Source: Blastobasis lacticolella
Taxonomy: Eukaryota; Arthropoda; Insecta; Lepidoptera; Blastobasidae
Reading direction: 5' to 3'
Assembly: GCA_905147135.1 (NCBI GenBank)
Contig: LR990067.1
Span: forward strand, 7,378,001-7,442,000
Length of the DNA stretch: 64,000 nucleotides
The position numbers were made by a program, and so were the translations under genes. Positions within the stretch are counted from its first letter, which is position 1. Each line of letters begins with the position of its first letter. Under the pieces are notes generated by a model that saw only the letters and a list, made by a program, of their open reading frames with translations, did no database searches and was not told where the DNA came from. Below, piece by piece: positions 22,385-33,150 of this stretch.

Positions 22385-22735
22385 GTCGCTACGAAAAGTA
22401 AGAAGTTTGGGTAGCAAAAAAAAATATTTATTTTCGACGGTACCGAACGTGTCAGGTTGTGCATAGGCAGACAAACATGTTGTGGGTCTCCTAAGCTGCC
22501 TGTCCACTGGAGCGGAGAGGAGCGGAGCGGCGCGGAGCTGTGCCAATATTAACCAATGGAATTGCATAAAATCGCTGCACCGCTTCAGTGATTGGTCGAT
22601 ATTGGCACAGCTCCGCTCAGCTTCGCTCCTCTCCCCTCCAGTAGACAGGCAGCCTATCCCTCTACTATCGCTATAAAGCGGCATATTTCTTATACTGGAT
22701 GAGGTACCCTCATAGTCAATTAGCAGTGCTTCACA
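22385..22735 (+). repeat. Repeat family F interrupted by a miniature element
   Basis: Left part: GGGTAGC...GGCAGACAAACATGTTGTG. Right part: CTATCGCTATAAAGCGG, TTTCTTATACT, CCCTCATAGTC. The parts match 13318-13545, and the insertion sits between them. Confidence 0.55.
22496..22652. mobile_element. 157-bp inverted-repeat element inside family F
   Basis: CTGCCTGTCCACTGGAGCGG at the left matches the complement of CTCCAGTAGACAGGCAG at the right. The arms continue as GGAGAGGAGCGGAGCGG and AGCTCCGCTC..CTCCTCTCC. The GTGCCAATATTAACCAATGG section pairs with CATTGGTC..ATATTGGCAC sequence, so most of the element folds back. Confidence 0.75.
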
Positions 22736-22748
22736 CTGGCATCGAGTT

Positions 22749-22751
<3 letters not shown>

Positions 22752-22779
<28 letters not shown>

Positions 22780-23000
22780 TGTCATACGGTAGGCAAACAG
22801 GCAAGCGGGCCACCTGATGGAAAGTGGTCACCACTGCCTATAGACATTAGCAACACCAAGAGTATCGCTAATGCGTTGCCCACCTCTATAACACGTTGCT
22901 CTGGCAGCAAAAAGCAAATGCCACTCCACTGCCAAAGCCACGGTTCCCCAAATCCCCACCCCATGGAGCACTGGAAACCTTACTCACCGGCAGAAACACA
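22752..23000 (+). repeat. Repeat family D with a T-rich start
   Basis: A run of about 26 T precedes ATGTCATACGGTAGGCAAAC, CAAGCGGGCCACCTGATGG, GCAACACCAAGAGTATCGC and TCTGGCAGCAAAAAG. On the complementary strand the T run would be a 3' poly(A), so the element may properly read minus. Confidence 0.7.
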
Positions 23001-23844
23001 ATACTATTCACATATAGACACAGGTTAGTTCCCACATGGAGTGCTGCTCCCTATGAGTTGATGCTTCCTCTTGATTCCACCCAACGCTATTCATGTCTGA
23101 TAGAGTGGACATTCTGATACAGTGAACCATATTAACCTAAAGGTTGTCGACGATCTCCTACTCACCGGCAACTTGGATCCTTTAGGCATCTGGAGAGACA
23201 TAGGCTGTCTGTGTGTTGCTTGGTGTGCTCTGTACCGCCTGGGTATCGATAAGAATGGAATGTTCCGAAGAACTGTTTCATTTGGCACCGCCGTTTTTCA
23301 ATTGAATAAAACCAGCTTTTGTGATTTCTTAGACTGTTTTGGCCTATGGTGTAAAAAGTATTGTGACTAAACTTGGTATAGGTATACCTCTAACATTGTT
23401 GCTGGAGAAAAAATAACTCTTTTCAGCGTGTATCACATTTTTTAAACAAAAAGTCATATACTGAAAGGAGGACACTTAGGTCTTTAAAATGATATCCATA
23501 ATTTTGCTACCTAGATTGAGTTATTTTTCCAAAAGTCGAGCAACAATTTCAGACTCCATTTTTTAGTAGATACACGAGTGTAAACGCCTGCTATTCAACT
23601 AACTTACATGCTCACATGTTCTTCAAAAAGCATGTCTACAGATACTTCAATCTGAGGTGGCAGATATTTTGGTGGACAGCGTTCTCCATTGGGTAGACCG
23701 TCTGACCGTTAATAAAAAAAAACGTGGAATGAAAAGATATTTATTTTTATCGCGATTTATCTAGGTAACGCGTAGTCCACGCCACCGGAGCCACCGGTGG
23801 AAAGCTAGTTAATAATAAAAAAACTTGTTATTTATGGCGTACCT
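23001..23844. other. Mixed sequence with no firm gene
   Basis: 23090-23310 is GC-richer and open in several frames (for example IWRDIGCLCVAWCALYRLGI on plus), which suggests a decayed repeat. The rest is AT-rich. Confidence 0.3.
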
Positions 23845-24097
23845 GTAGCCGTATTCACAATGATTCGAAACCGTTTCCGAACGATTCGACACGAAATTCG
23901 TGAGCGGCGAATCCGTGTCGATCGATTCGAAAACTGTTATTCAGAATTCCGATAGATTCCACGGAAACTCAACTCCCTATAACATATGAAAATTAAAACA
24001 AAATTAACTAAATCCACATTTTCCTAAGAACTTTTGCGGGGTCGTTTATCGATTCCGAATCCGAATCCGATTTCCGAGACATTGTGAATACGGCTAC
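23845..24097. mobile_element. Inverted-repeat element M3, copy 2 (253 bp)
   Basis: It has the same length and ends as copy 1 at 21720, with scattered substitutions (for example GAGCGGCGAATCC for GAGTGGCGACTCC). Confidence 0.85.
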
Positions 24098-24294
24098 TGC
24101 AATGAGTAGGGAAGCTCGAGCAAACATATTCGTAGTTCAAATAAGATAGGTATTTTTACAAACAGGAAATAGATTGTATGGCTCCGGTATTCTGTAAGGT
24201 GGAGGTACTTCAGCCTGGCGAACAAGATAGTCCGCTATGCCCACAGAACACTCTATGGCTATGCGGGCTATGCCCTACCTCTCAATGTATAGCT

Positions 24295-24430
24295 ATCTAC
24301 TATACCTCATCATATCAGCCGAAAGATCACTGCTGGGTATACGCCTCCCCCAAAGATCTCCACAAAGGCCGGTCATGTGCCTTCCGCATCCAGCTGGTAC
24401 CTGCGATCTTTACCAGCGGGGCTATTGGCT
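24295..24430 (-). pseudogene. RTE-type pol C-terminus fragment, minus strand
   Basis: TCATATCAGCCGAAAGATC, GGGTATACGCCTCCCCCAAA, GATCTCCACAAAGGCCGGTC and CATCCAGCTGGTACCTGCG are the complement of the region coding W..QAQD+PLW.SLGEAYA..SAD seen at 11500-11610. Too short for function. Confidence 0.65.
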
Positions 24431-24889
24431 AACTCAGTTGACAACTGTATTTGACACTAGATAATTCTACACCACGTCATCTACGTTGAAAACTGGCAAT
24501 AGCGTCTACCAAATTAGAGTAGTGTCCGATTTTTTTATGTCAAATTCAGTTGTCCACTGAGATAGCCGATAGGCCCTCAGGTCGTCAGTCCACCTTGTTG
24601 GCGACCTACCCACGCTGCGAGATACCTACCTACAAGTAATTTATAGAATACGACAACCTGTAAACCCCTAATTAGCCAGAGAATAATTGTGTGTTACAAA
24701 ATACAGTCAAATCTTGCTATCAGAGTGTTTGATCTAACACCTCAGCCTACTTAGGTCGCGCTGTGTACCTACTCAACTGTGTCTTGAGATAGCCTGATAA
24801 CGAATATAGAGCGCTGCTCTTACATATGAAGGAAATACTGTGGTACTTTTAGAATAGGTAGGTGTGTAGGTACAGTCATACAACTAATT

Positions 24890-25105
24890 TGACGTTGGTT
24901 AACATGCCGGTCGCCACTCAGAGGTCTTGAGTACGATTCTCGGCCGAGCAGAAATTGAGATGATGAATTTTAATTTCTGTTACGAGTCTGGATGTAGTAT
25001 GTGTAATAAGTATGTATTTAAAAAAAACGATATAAGTAGTTTATCAGTTATCTGACACCCAAAACACAAGCTTTGCTTACTTTGGGGCTAGATGGTGCTG
25101 TGTTA
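24890..25105 (+). repeat. SINE S2
   Basis: The head ends in a B-box-like GAGTACGATTCTCGGCCGAG, then CAGAAATTGAGATGATGAAT, TTTAATTTCTGTTACGAGTC, GGATGTAGTATGTG, and ACACAAGCTTTGCTTACTTT with GGGGCTAGATGGTG. Other copies are at 28410 (plus) and 46705 (minus). Confidence 0.7.
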
Positions 25106-25302
25106 ATTTATAAAAAAAAATTAGCTGACCCACTTAGTCCATATTGTCATATGGATTATCATAATATGATATGATAATATGATTATGGTAGGGGGGTCAA
25201 TTAATTGTTGAATGTCTGTACCATACAATTACCAACAACACCAAACCATAACCATGAAAACCATAAAATTAAATACAGGGCGTTAAAGTTTGTTTATTAT
25301 TA

Positions 25303-25394
25303 TCTCATCTGCCAAATCCTAGACCATGGTCAAGGCGGACCCTGGGCCCTCGTGTGCTGCGCGAGGGCGCAACCGGGATATAACGCCAAGATGA
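25303..25394 (+). repeat. SINE S1 tail fragment
   Basis: ATCTGCCAAATCCTAGACC, TCAAGGCGGACCCTGGGCCC, GCAACCGGGATATAACGCC. Confidence 0.7.
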
Positions 25395-25444
25395 TAATGA
25401 CAGGCCTTTAAAAAACTGCGCGATTCGAAATGGCACACAGGTAA

Positions 25445-25652
25445 TAATCACAGCCTATAACTAACAGTCCACTGCAGGACTTAGGGCCTCCCCCACTTAC
25501 GAAAGGGGAGGTAATTGACACAATCTCAGTGTTATAAATATAACAATGGAAAACGCTGCTGCCCATTTTCCAGCCTACGGAGACTTAGATCTTTTGTCTC
25601 ACAAGTGTAAGGGGTTGGTGCTATTCTACTCTGCTGGGCACCACACGGCCTA
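25445..25652 (-). repeat. Repeat family A, minus strand
   Basis: From ATCACAGCCTATAACTAACA to CTGCTGGGCACCACACGGCC. It lacks the CCAAGCGTGG segment. Confidence 0.75.
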
Positions 25653-26093
25653 CAACTACTACAGGTAATAAAATAGGTAAAATAAGTAGTCCCAGTCTAC
25701 TGGCAGTGGTAGCAGCGTGCTTGCCGGACTGAAATCAAAAGAAACGCTGAGCGATACCTGTAACTGGATGAATGGCCGTGTCGTACTTTGTGGCAAATCG
25801 ACCTTTAGCACAGCAACGAGCTCGCGGGGTCTGACGATATCCTGGTTGTGGCCTCGATTAAATAGGTAACTTTACGTTGCATACCTAACCTGGAGTGTGT
25901 AAGAGACATTGATAGAGATAGAGACTCCCCGATTACTCCCCGAATATCGGAATGAGACCAACAGCCTGAAAGGAGTTTTGTAATCGATTTAGCCGGATTT
26001 ACGATTGCACTACTTGCCTTTCGACGCATACCTAGTACGAGATACGCAATCGTCAAGCATTTTCTGGTCTTTAACGAATACTATATTTTACAC

Positions 26094-26165
26094 ATGTGAG
26101 GTGGACACTGGGCCCACGCGTGCCGCGCGGGGGCGCGACCGCGACTTAACGCCAGGATGATGATG
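26094..26165 (+). repeat. SINE S1 tail fragment
   Basis: GAGGTGGACACTGGGCCC, CGCGACCGCGACTTAACGCC, AGGATGATGATGA. Confidence 0.55.
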
Positions 26166-26289
26166 ATATTTTACGCATAACTGTCGTGGGTGCAAACTAA
26201 TAATAATATTAAATGAACAGCAAACTGTGTTAAGATGGGCGCAACATTGAAATTAGATGAGGTATTAGTATAAGCGTCGTACCTAGTTA

Positions 26290-26600
26290 CTATACAAATA
26301 CAAATACAAATACTTTATTGGTAACAGTGTTACAAGTCAATTGATACTGAATTATACAAGTACGAATTACACTTAGGAAAATTTCAACATGTCATCTATT
26401 ACATAAGTACATTACAGGTAACACAGTTGTTACTAATTACAATAATAATAACAAATAAAAATAGTCAGGTTTTAAGACAACAAAAAAATATTTAACTACA
26501 CCATTTAGTGTGTACGTTTTAAATTGACAAATTCGTCAAAGTCGTAAAAGGATTGATCCAGTAACCACTTTTTTAGTTTACGGATTATGCACACCACGGG
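26290..26600 (-). pseudogene. 3' end of a non-LTR retrotransposon with pol C-terminus
   Basis: The minus strand encodes RKLKKWLLDQSFYDFDEFVN then LKRTH and stop, near 26515-26585. A 3' UTR of about 200 bases and a (TTTGTA)n tail at about 26295-26315 follow. It is homologous to 1719-2105, and both are 5' truncated. Confidence 0.65.
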
Positions 26601-27032
26601 CGCAGACAGGTTTTGGTTTTAGGGCGGGTTCAAATGTGCATAATGAGCACTGAACATTTACTATGGAGAAAATCACTAACCACTTATCGCCATTTTGAAA
26701 AAATATCAATTTTGCGGCCACTCATAAAACTTATGCCAATCGATAGGAAACTTTAATATCTATCGATCACTTTATGTTTGAAAATGTCGAAAGCGGTATA
26801 CCTTGCGAGATATCGCAAGTCAAAGATGTACATTAATTACCGACACGTTGGGAGCAAACACCCCCTACTAAGTCTACTCATAGTCAAATATCTTCGAAAT
26901 TAGTGAACCGATGTCATGCGTTCGAGAGCTACAGATAGACGGATACACGCGTTAAAGTTACATCAAAAATTTAACTAAAATAAAGTGTTTTGTAAGGTAA
27001 TGTGTTCACCAACATACAAAATACTTTATTTC

Positions 27033-27235
27033 ATAATAATATACCAACACGGGAAGCCACTTGGCTCTCGAGACTGTTCAATAGATAGCGTAGACCTTGG
27101 TCAACCTCTCTTCGCCTTATACCGTTGGCATTTCGCACACTTATGAAGTGGCGAGCTCATGGCGGTGCTGAAGTTCAACTAGTTTCAAAGTACAAAGTCA
27201 CCCATTCAGTGTCATCAAAGAGATTGGAATGTTAG
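27033..27235 (+). repeat. Repeat family E
   Basis: CTCGAGACTGTTCAATAG, GACCTTGGTCAACCTCTCTT, CGCC, then GTGGCGAGCTCATGGCGGTG and AAGTTCAACTAG. Other copies are at 57538 and 60712. Confidence 0.65.
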
Positions 27236-27296
27236 CGACCTTCATAGACTAGCAAGAAGGTCCTCCTCCCCGAAATCATTTCACACCGCCTGCGCC

Positions 27297-27304
27297 GCGT
27301 ATTC
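27297..27304 (+). repeat. Target duplication, left copy (8 bp)
   Basis: GCGTATTC; the identical octamer is at 27977-27984, immediately outside the foldback element. Confidence 0.8.
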
Positions 27305-27976
27305 GTGAGCGTCAGAATGGCTGGTTGTCTGCGCCGTAGGTGTATGAAAGTTGATAAGATAATTGCTACATAATTGCTTATATTTGCTACATATAATAAA
27401 TAATTGCTACATATGATGTTTATTTAGAAATCGGATATTTTTTTGTCCAGCCATTCTGACGTAAGACAAAATAATGAAAGCAAATAGTAATGTAGCGCAA
27501 TCATAGGAGGCAGGTGTTTTAAATTGTTAAATGACATGTAATGTTATGAGTAGGTACATTTTGACGCAAGAATCGTATTCCTTACGTACGGTTACCAGAG
27601 CCTAAACAATTGAAACGGATTACTATTTGCTTTCATTATTTTGTCAGGCACTTTTCCTTGGGATAATTCAAATAAATGCTACATCTTTTGTTTAACGTTC
27701 TTTTGAAGTTATATCTAATGAAGTTGAATGAAGCAAATATGTAGCAATTATTGACGCAATACATTTTGGGAAACTCTGCATGCTTTACTATAAACTAGGA
27801 GGCTACCAGCCATCTAAACGTCAGAATGGCTGGACAAAAAAAATATCCGATTTCTAAATAAACATCATATGTAGCAATTATTTATTATATGTAGCAAATA
27901 TAAGCAATTATGTAGCAATTATCTTATCAACTTTCATACACCTACGGCGCAGACAACCAGCCATTCTGACGCTCAC
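27305..27976. mobile_element. 672-bp foldback element with 158-bp inverted arms and 8-bp target duplication
   Basis: It begins GTGAGCGTCAGAATGGCTGG and ends with the exact complement. The arms 27305-27462 and 27818-27976 differ only by one T in an eight-T run. Each arm is itself bounded by CGTCAGAATGGCTGG and its complement, so the 15-mer occurs four times. A second, inner pair (GACAAAATAATGAAAGCAAA at 27467-27486 and its complement ending about 27646) lies in the centre. Long inverted repeats with 8-9-bp duplications fit Mutator-like or other foldback DNA transposons. There is no transposase, so it is non-autonomous. Confidence 0.85.
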
Positions 27977-27984
27977 GCGTATTC
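27977..27984 (+). repeat. Target duplication, right copy (8 bp)
   Basis: GCGTATTC, matching 27297-27304. Confidence 0.8.
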
Positions 27985-28014
27985 AATCCGGATTTTTACA
28001 GTCAAAATACCAAA

Positions 28015-28345
28015 GATGCTGAGCTCGCTGCGCTCGCTAATTTATTAGTTTTCTTAATATGTTTGCTCCAGCACTTTTTAGCCAAAATTCGCTACGCTCT
28101 CTCATTTATTACATATTCACACTAATAGCGCCGCGTGCTTCATTCGGATGTAAAGAGCCAATATGTAGGTATACCAAAAAGTTCGAGCCGACACAATTGA
28201 GCCAAATTGAAAAAATTTCGATTTCGACGCGCTCGCTCTTTTTATAAATAATCATACCGTTCTCGCCATTACAGCAATTTTGGAACCAATACACAAAAAA
28301 TTCGGTGCTCTCTGCGCTGCGCTGAGCTCGCTTGCTCGCTCAATT
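28015..28345. repeat. Clustered GCTCGC/GCGCTC motifs
   Basis: GAGCTCGCTGCGCTCGCT (about 28020), TTCGCTACGCTCTCTC (28088), ACGCGCTCGCTC (28228) and CTGCGCTGCGCTGAGCTCGC (28312) recur about every 70-140 bases, each followed by an AT-rich run such as ATTTATTAC or TTTTTTATT. It looks like a decayed satellite or nested copies of one short repeat. Confidence 0.5.
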
Positions 28346-28409
28346 TTTTATTTAACTTACTCTAACATCAACGATAACGAATTTAACAATAACGAACATC
28401 CTTAGTCCC

Positions 28410-28512
28410 ATTAGGACCTCTGTCCTGGGTTTGATTCCCGGCCGGGCAGAAATTGAAATGAATAATTTTAATTTCTGTTACTAGTCTGGATGTAGTATAA
28501 CGTTTCATGCTA
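28410..28512 (+). repeat. SINE S2 fragment
   Basis: TTTGATTCCCGGCCGGGCAG, AAATTGAAATGAAT, TTTAATTTCTGTTACTAGTC, GGATGTAGTATAACG. Confidence 0.7.
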
Positions 28513-28983
28513 TACCTACTAGAAGTCCAGTGGCGACATCTATTGATTTTTTTCAGAATCGTTATAATTATGTTATGTTGGTAGCACTGTCAAGTTTGTA
28601 GCCAGATCTAAATAAATTCCCATATTTATGGGCTTATTGCTAGCTTAAATTTTACCAATAATAGTAAAAGTAATGTAAAAGTTTCACTTCTGAAGTTTTC
28701 TATAAGCTGTCAAAATACAAAATTTGTTGAAAATTTCTTTGTTTAGACTTACGGTGTCGAGACATGGACGTTTACGGTATGGCTAGTTCACCAGTTCAAG
28801 GTCGCTCAGCGTGCTATGGGACATACATTTCGAAGTCTCTGAAGGATAAAATTCGCAGCGAAGTAATCCAACAGAAAATCGCATAGCGCAAAAAATTAGA
28901 AAGTTAAATAGTTAATTAACGTGACGCCGAAGAACCAACGTGACGATTTGCGAAAGGCTACAGGTGGATGCCAGTCAATCGTC

Positions 28984-29279
28984 ATCATCTTGGCGATAAT
29001 GTCCCGGTTGTGCTCTAAAGCGCGAGGGCTCGTGGTACGCCTTGACCATGATCCAGGATTTGGTGATCAGGTAATTACAGTGGAGCGACTACCATCTGAC
29101 CTCCGTGACCCTGTTACCAGAGAAACCTGACCAGATTGGATCATGGTTACAAATTCAGTTGCCTGAATTTGCAGGTTTCATCACGATGTCAAAGAAAAGA
29201 GTCATTGGCCGCAGCGGGATTCGAACCCGTTACCTCTCGCTTACGAGTCGGATACTCAACCGCTCAGCCACCGACGCAC
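28984..29279 (-). repeat. SINE S1, minus strand, near full length
   Basis: The complement order is: tail ATCATCTTGGCGATAATG at the left, body TTACAGTGGAGCGACTACC in the middle, and head GGGATTCGAACCCG (B box), then GCTCAGCCACCGACGC (A box) at the right. The head folds like a tRNA fragment but is part of the SINE, not a tRNA gene. Confidence 0.8.
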
Positions 29280-29785
29280 TGCAGTTGGATGCCAGTACTT
29301 GCATTATTTCATGAAAAATACATAAAGGGTACAAGGGAATAACAGGTCTTGTCACATTTTTTGTTTTATTTTTTCATCTGGCAACGCGACTGATAGAGTA
29401 CAAACGACCGTCTGATTGGTATGCTATTTAAACAGGGAACTTTATTTCAAAGATATATTCGCCTTTTAATATAAAAACATACAACAAACATAGGCTAAAA
29501 ACAGTTATATCCAAGGCGATACAACAAAAACCATGTTTATTCCATCTTAATTTTTGACAGTGACAGTTTAAGGTTATATTTATGTAGTATCACAATCACA
29601 ACTGATCGTTATCCACCAAAGGATTAGTAGAAAATCATCTCTCTCTCGCCACTCTCATTTTCGCAATAAATTCAAGTTATAGTACAGGCTGACGATGATG
29701 ATGATACTTAAGGCAAGTTTACTTATAGTAACAGTAGCACTTTCATATTATTCATCATCTTTAACAACTTTTTATACTCACGCTG

Positions 29786-30267
29786 AGTTTATTTATTTAT
29801 TTTATTTATTTAACTATTTATTGTACACAGTAGGTAAAAACACAATTATAAATGACGCAACAGGCACAACTTATTTCTAAAAAAAAAATTTCTTCTAGCA
29901 GGTCTACAGTAGTGAGATGTTACATAAGAAACGCAGATAGACGTGCACAGTACGGAATAAAAATAATTATGCTACTAGATACATACACATATACATACAT
30001 GCTTAAATAATTTATAAAATAATATGCATACATAAATACATATCTATTTATTACTAGACAGGGAAAGGCGCGCTTTTTAAAAGTAGGTAGTGACGGACTG
30101 GTACGCACATCATGAGGAAGAGAGTTCCACAGTCTCGCAGCATGCACAGTAAAAGAGTAAGAGAAGAAAACGGAATGATGGACGGGGATGGCCAGTGACA
30201 GTGTATTTTTGACATTTGAGCGACAGTTGAGTTTATTGATTAGGTGGACAAATAAAAAATTGGACAC
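29786..30267 (-). pseudogene. Non-LTR pol C-terminus and 3' end, minus strand
   Basis: The minus frame contains SYSFTVHAARLWNSLPHDVR, then TSPSLPTFKKRA, the 'xRLWNSLPxxVR..PSLxxFKxxL' signature at the C-terminus of Jockey/CR1-type pol proteins. It then runs into low-complexity Tyr-rich sequence. The 3' end lies near the (AAAT)n tract at 29786-29820 on the minus strand. No reverse transcriptase core is left. Confidence 0.6.
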
Positions 30268-31240
30268 TCGTAGTATCTCCTGGGGTGCTTGAATTGCTTA
30301 TACTGCCCTTGTAATGATTATATAGTTCCAGAAATATTTAGAGGCATTTTTTCACTTTTGACACTTTATCTAGAAATTGCTGACACAGATGAATAGAATA
30401 TATTTTTTAAATAAGTATGGTAGTGTCTATTTAATGCGCTGCTCGCTGTAGCGTGGATTTTGTTATAACGTAAGTGAAGCACGCGTCCGTGACCATGACA
30501 ACTAAAAATAGATTGATTCAGGAAAATGATAACTAAACAACCGCGTTTAATCCGCTTAAATCTTTCCATTTAAGTATAAAGTTAAATCATGGTTTGAAAT
30601 TCATAACGACCACATCGAGACGACGAGTGTGTTCATTGAATCATACCGCATTTTTTGACGCTGTACAAGTATTAGTTGTAACTAATAGTAAAAAGGGAGA
30701 GATAAAAACAGTAGGTTAAATACAACCAGAGTACTTTTTTAAAACTCTAAGAGGAGAACTGGAAGGCAAAATAGGGAATAATTTTTTATTTTATGGCAAC
30801 ATTTAACTGTCACTGAGACACACTGTCAGTAAGATTGTCTATGATCCGGGTATGTGACTCTGTTTGAATACGGTTTGTGGCGAACGAATAAAACTCTTGC
30901 ATGACTCGATTATATCCTCTTTGGTTTTATTGAATCGTTGAGTGTAGTTGAAGGGGCAGTGTAAAAATTAAATTTTCTTTCATTCGCGGCAGACAGCGGG
31001 TGGTCAGTCGATTTTATTTATTTTTATTTTTCATAATGGATTTCCATAATTACCGTACAAAAACATTACATACTTTTCAGTAATTGTAAATTATAACGTA
31101 ATGAAAATGCCTACAATGTTTTAACTGTGAATTATAAAGCAAAGGTTATAATCGTGCGTGATGATCTTAGAGCGAAAATGTTTCTGAGTGAAATTTTTGT
31201 TAAAAACGCAGTGTTCTAAAGTGAATTGTTTAATTTTCAG
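30268..31240. other. AT-rich sequence with no recognised feature
   Basis: A TTTATTTATTTTTATT run lies near 31013-31030. No exon signal other than the acceptor at 31231-31240 (TTTAATTTTCAG). Confidence 0.4.
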
Positions 31241-31313
31241 CAAACACACTGGTTCGGACAGGATGAGAACGACACAAATTGCACAGTATGCGCTAAGACT
31301 CACTTATTCGCAG
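31241..31313 (+). CDS. Candidate internal exon (73 bp)
   Basis: A pyrimidine-rich acceptor (TTTAATTTTCAG, ending 31240) and a strong donor (CAG|GTAAGT, starting 31314) bound 73 bases. The single frame that also runs upstream reads QTHWFGQDENDTNCTVCAKT then HLFA plus one base. The H-W...C-x2-C-A spacing is loosely like the first half of a C1-type (phorbol/diacylglycerol) zinc finger, with H to first C about two residues shorter than usual; this is a weak suggestion only. Flanking exons were not found. GC and codon look differ from the AT-rich introns around it. Confidence 0.45.
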
Positions 31314-32887
31314 GTAAGTTTTCCTTATTTTTTTTACACTTTTCCACCTTCTCCGACTTGACTGAAGCAGATTTTTTAACCAAAAGTACTTGCCCAATAC
31401 CTTTGAGTATATGCCTATCCATTCCTTCCAATGGGATGCATACAAAAAATTAACTACCTGACTTTTTAAACCTTAGCATTTTCCAGATATTTTTATAAAA
31501 AATTGTCCCTTTCGTAGCCTCATTCTACCGCCTTTCGACTCTTTCAAAGAGAGATTAAAACCATAATAATGTCCTTATTAAAAGTTGTAGCTAAGCCTAT
31601 ATGGGATTTAAGGGATTAAAGAGTTTATGTATATAATTTACTTTAACCTTTCAGTCATACAACAAACTAGCTGACCACTTATGCCAAATTTTCTTGAAAG
31701 GCATACCACATGTACAAGCATCACCACAGTTTTCCCTGTGCTAGCCGGTTTGTACCCGGAACTCTTAAGAGCTTTATATGCCACAAGTTTTTACTACCCA
31801 CATGCTCAATATTCCATGTGCAAACCGCCGTGCAGGCTAAGCTGTGGTGAAGTTTGTGCAAGTGGAAGGCCCATTATAGAATACCATATGGTCAGTTGTT
31901 CAACTATTTAATTTGTTGAATGACTGTACCAATCTATACTACTTTCTCCTTTACTAGTTACCAATACTTTGTGCAAATATTCTTGCTACCTCGAGTCGTA
32001 GTTTCTTAAACTCTCTCTCTCTCTTGGTGCTCTTGCTTTCAACAAGAGGATAATTTTTATTTGTAACGTTCCCCTCGGTAACTCGTTAACTTTTTCCATC
32101 AATATTTATTTAGGAACTTTTATACATCACAGCTGACATGAGAACTCGGTATTAAAACTTACTAGTTTACCTGACACGACTTCGTTCACATACACCTACA
32201 TTACCCTTACCTCCCCTTTTTTCTTGCTTATAAACCTGCCTCTTGAATCACTCTTATCTATTGTTTAAAACCTGCATTACAATCTATTGCGTAATTTAAA
32301 ATATCTGAGCATACATAGCAACATAGGGTCAGTTGGTGGGAAGTGGCTTAGTTATATACTATGTATAGTTTAAGATTAGGCAGAAGAAGAACAGATGACA
32401 CCTTCTTTCATAGAAGGTTTCATTCATTCAGACATATCTGAATTTCATACTGCACTACAACTGAAACACAGTCTAGTCTTTGTTTAGTTAGCTATTAGTT
32501 GCTACAGTCCCATGCAAGACTTTGGAAACATAGAGGTGTTTCAAAATAAAGTTATTGTTGTATTAATACTGAGAGGTATCCATATTCCTATATCTAACTC
32601 TACTTTACTATGTTTATAATAATGGCATTAATTGAGAGCATTTGACTGTTTATTGACATTTAGATAAATTGGTACACAGACAATGACTATAGTACAAACA
32701 ATGGACAATTGATTAGTAGGGAGTGACTGATGCCAATTATTATCCAACACATTTCATAGCTGCCACATGCAAACTGCAAAAACTATTTTTAACTTTAGCA
32801 TTTGCCAAAATTTTCGTAACTGCATAAATTGACTCTGAATAATGAGCAGAATTGTGCTTAGAGTTTAACAATACATATGTAAGGTAT
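31314..32887. other. AT-rich sequence; inverted family G fragment
   Basis: 32215-32350 (CTTGAATCACTCTTATCTA, then CAATCTATTGCGTAATTT) is an inverted family G fragment like 5830-5960. No other feature. Confidence 0.4.
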
Positions 32888-33150
32888 AGTGTGGTGTCCG
32901 ATAGAGTAGAATAGCACCAACCCCTTACACTTGTGGGTGTCGTACAAGGCGACTAATGTTTAAAAACAAAAGATCTAGAGTCTCCGTAAACTGGAAAATG
33001 GGCAGCAGCGTTTGCCATTGATATGTTTGCAACACTGCGATCTCCAACCCGCCTGCCAAGCGTGGAGATTATGGCAATAACCTCCCCTTTCGTGGGAGAG
33101 GCCCAAAGTCCTGCAGTGGACTGTTATGGGCTGTGATGATGTGATGATGA
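32888..33150 (+). repeat. Repeat family A, near full length
   Basis: GTGTGGTGTCCGATAGAG to GGGCTGTGATGATGTGATGA. Confidence 0.8.

Noticed and set aside
22370..23028. Several 60-150-codon frames over the 22.4-23.0 kb repeats
   Set aside because: They run through an inverted-repeat element, a T run and family D sequence, in frames that change at repeat borders.
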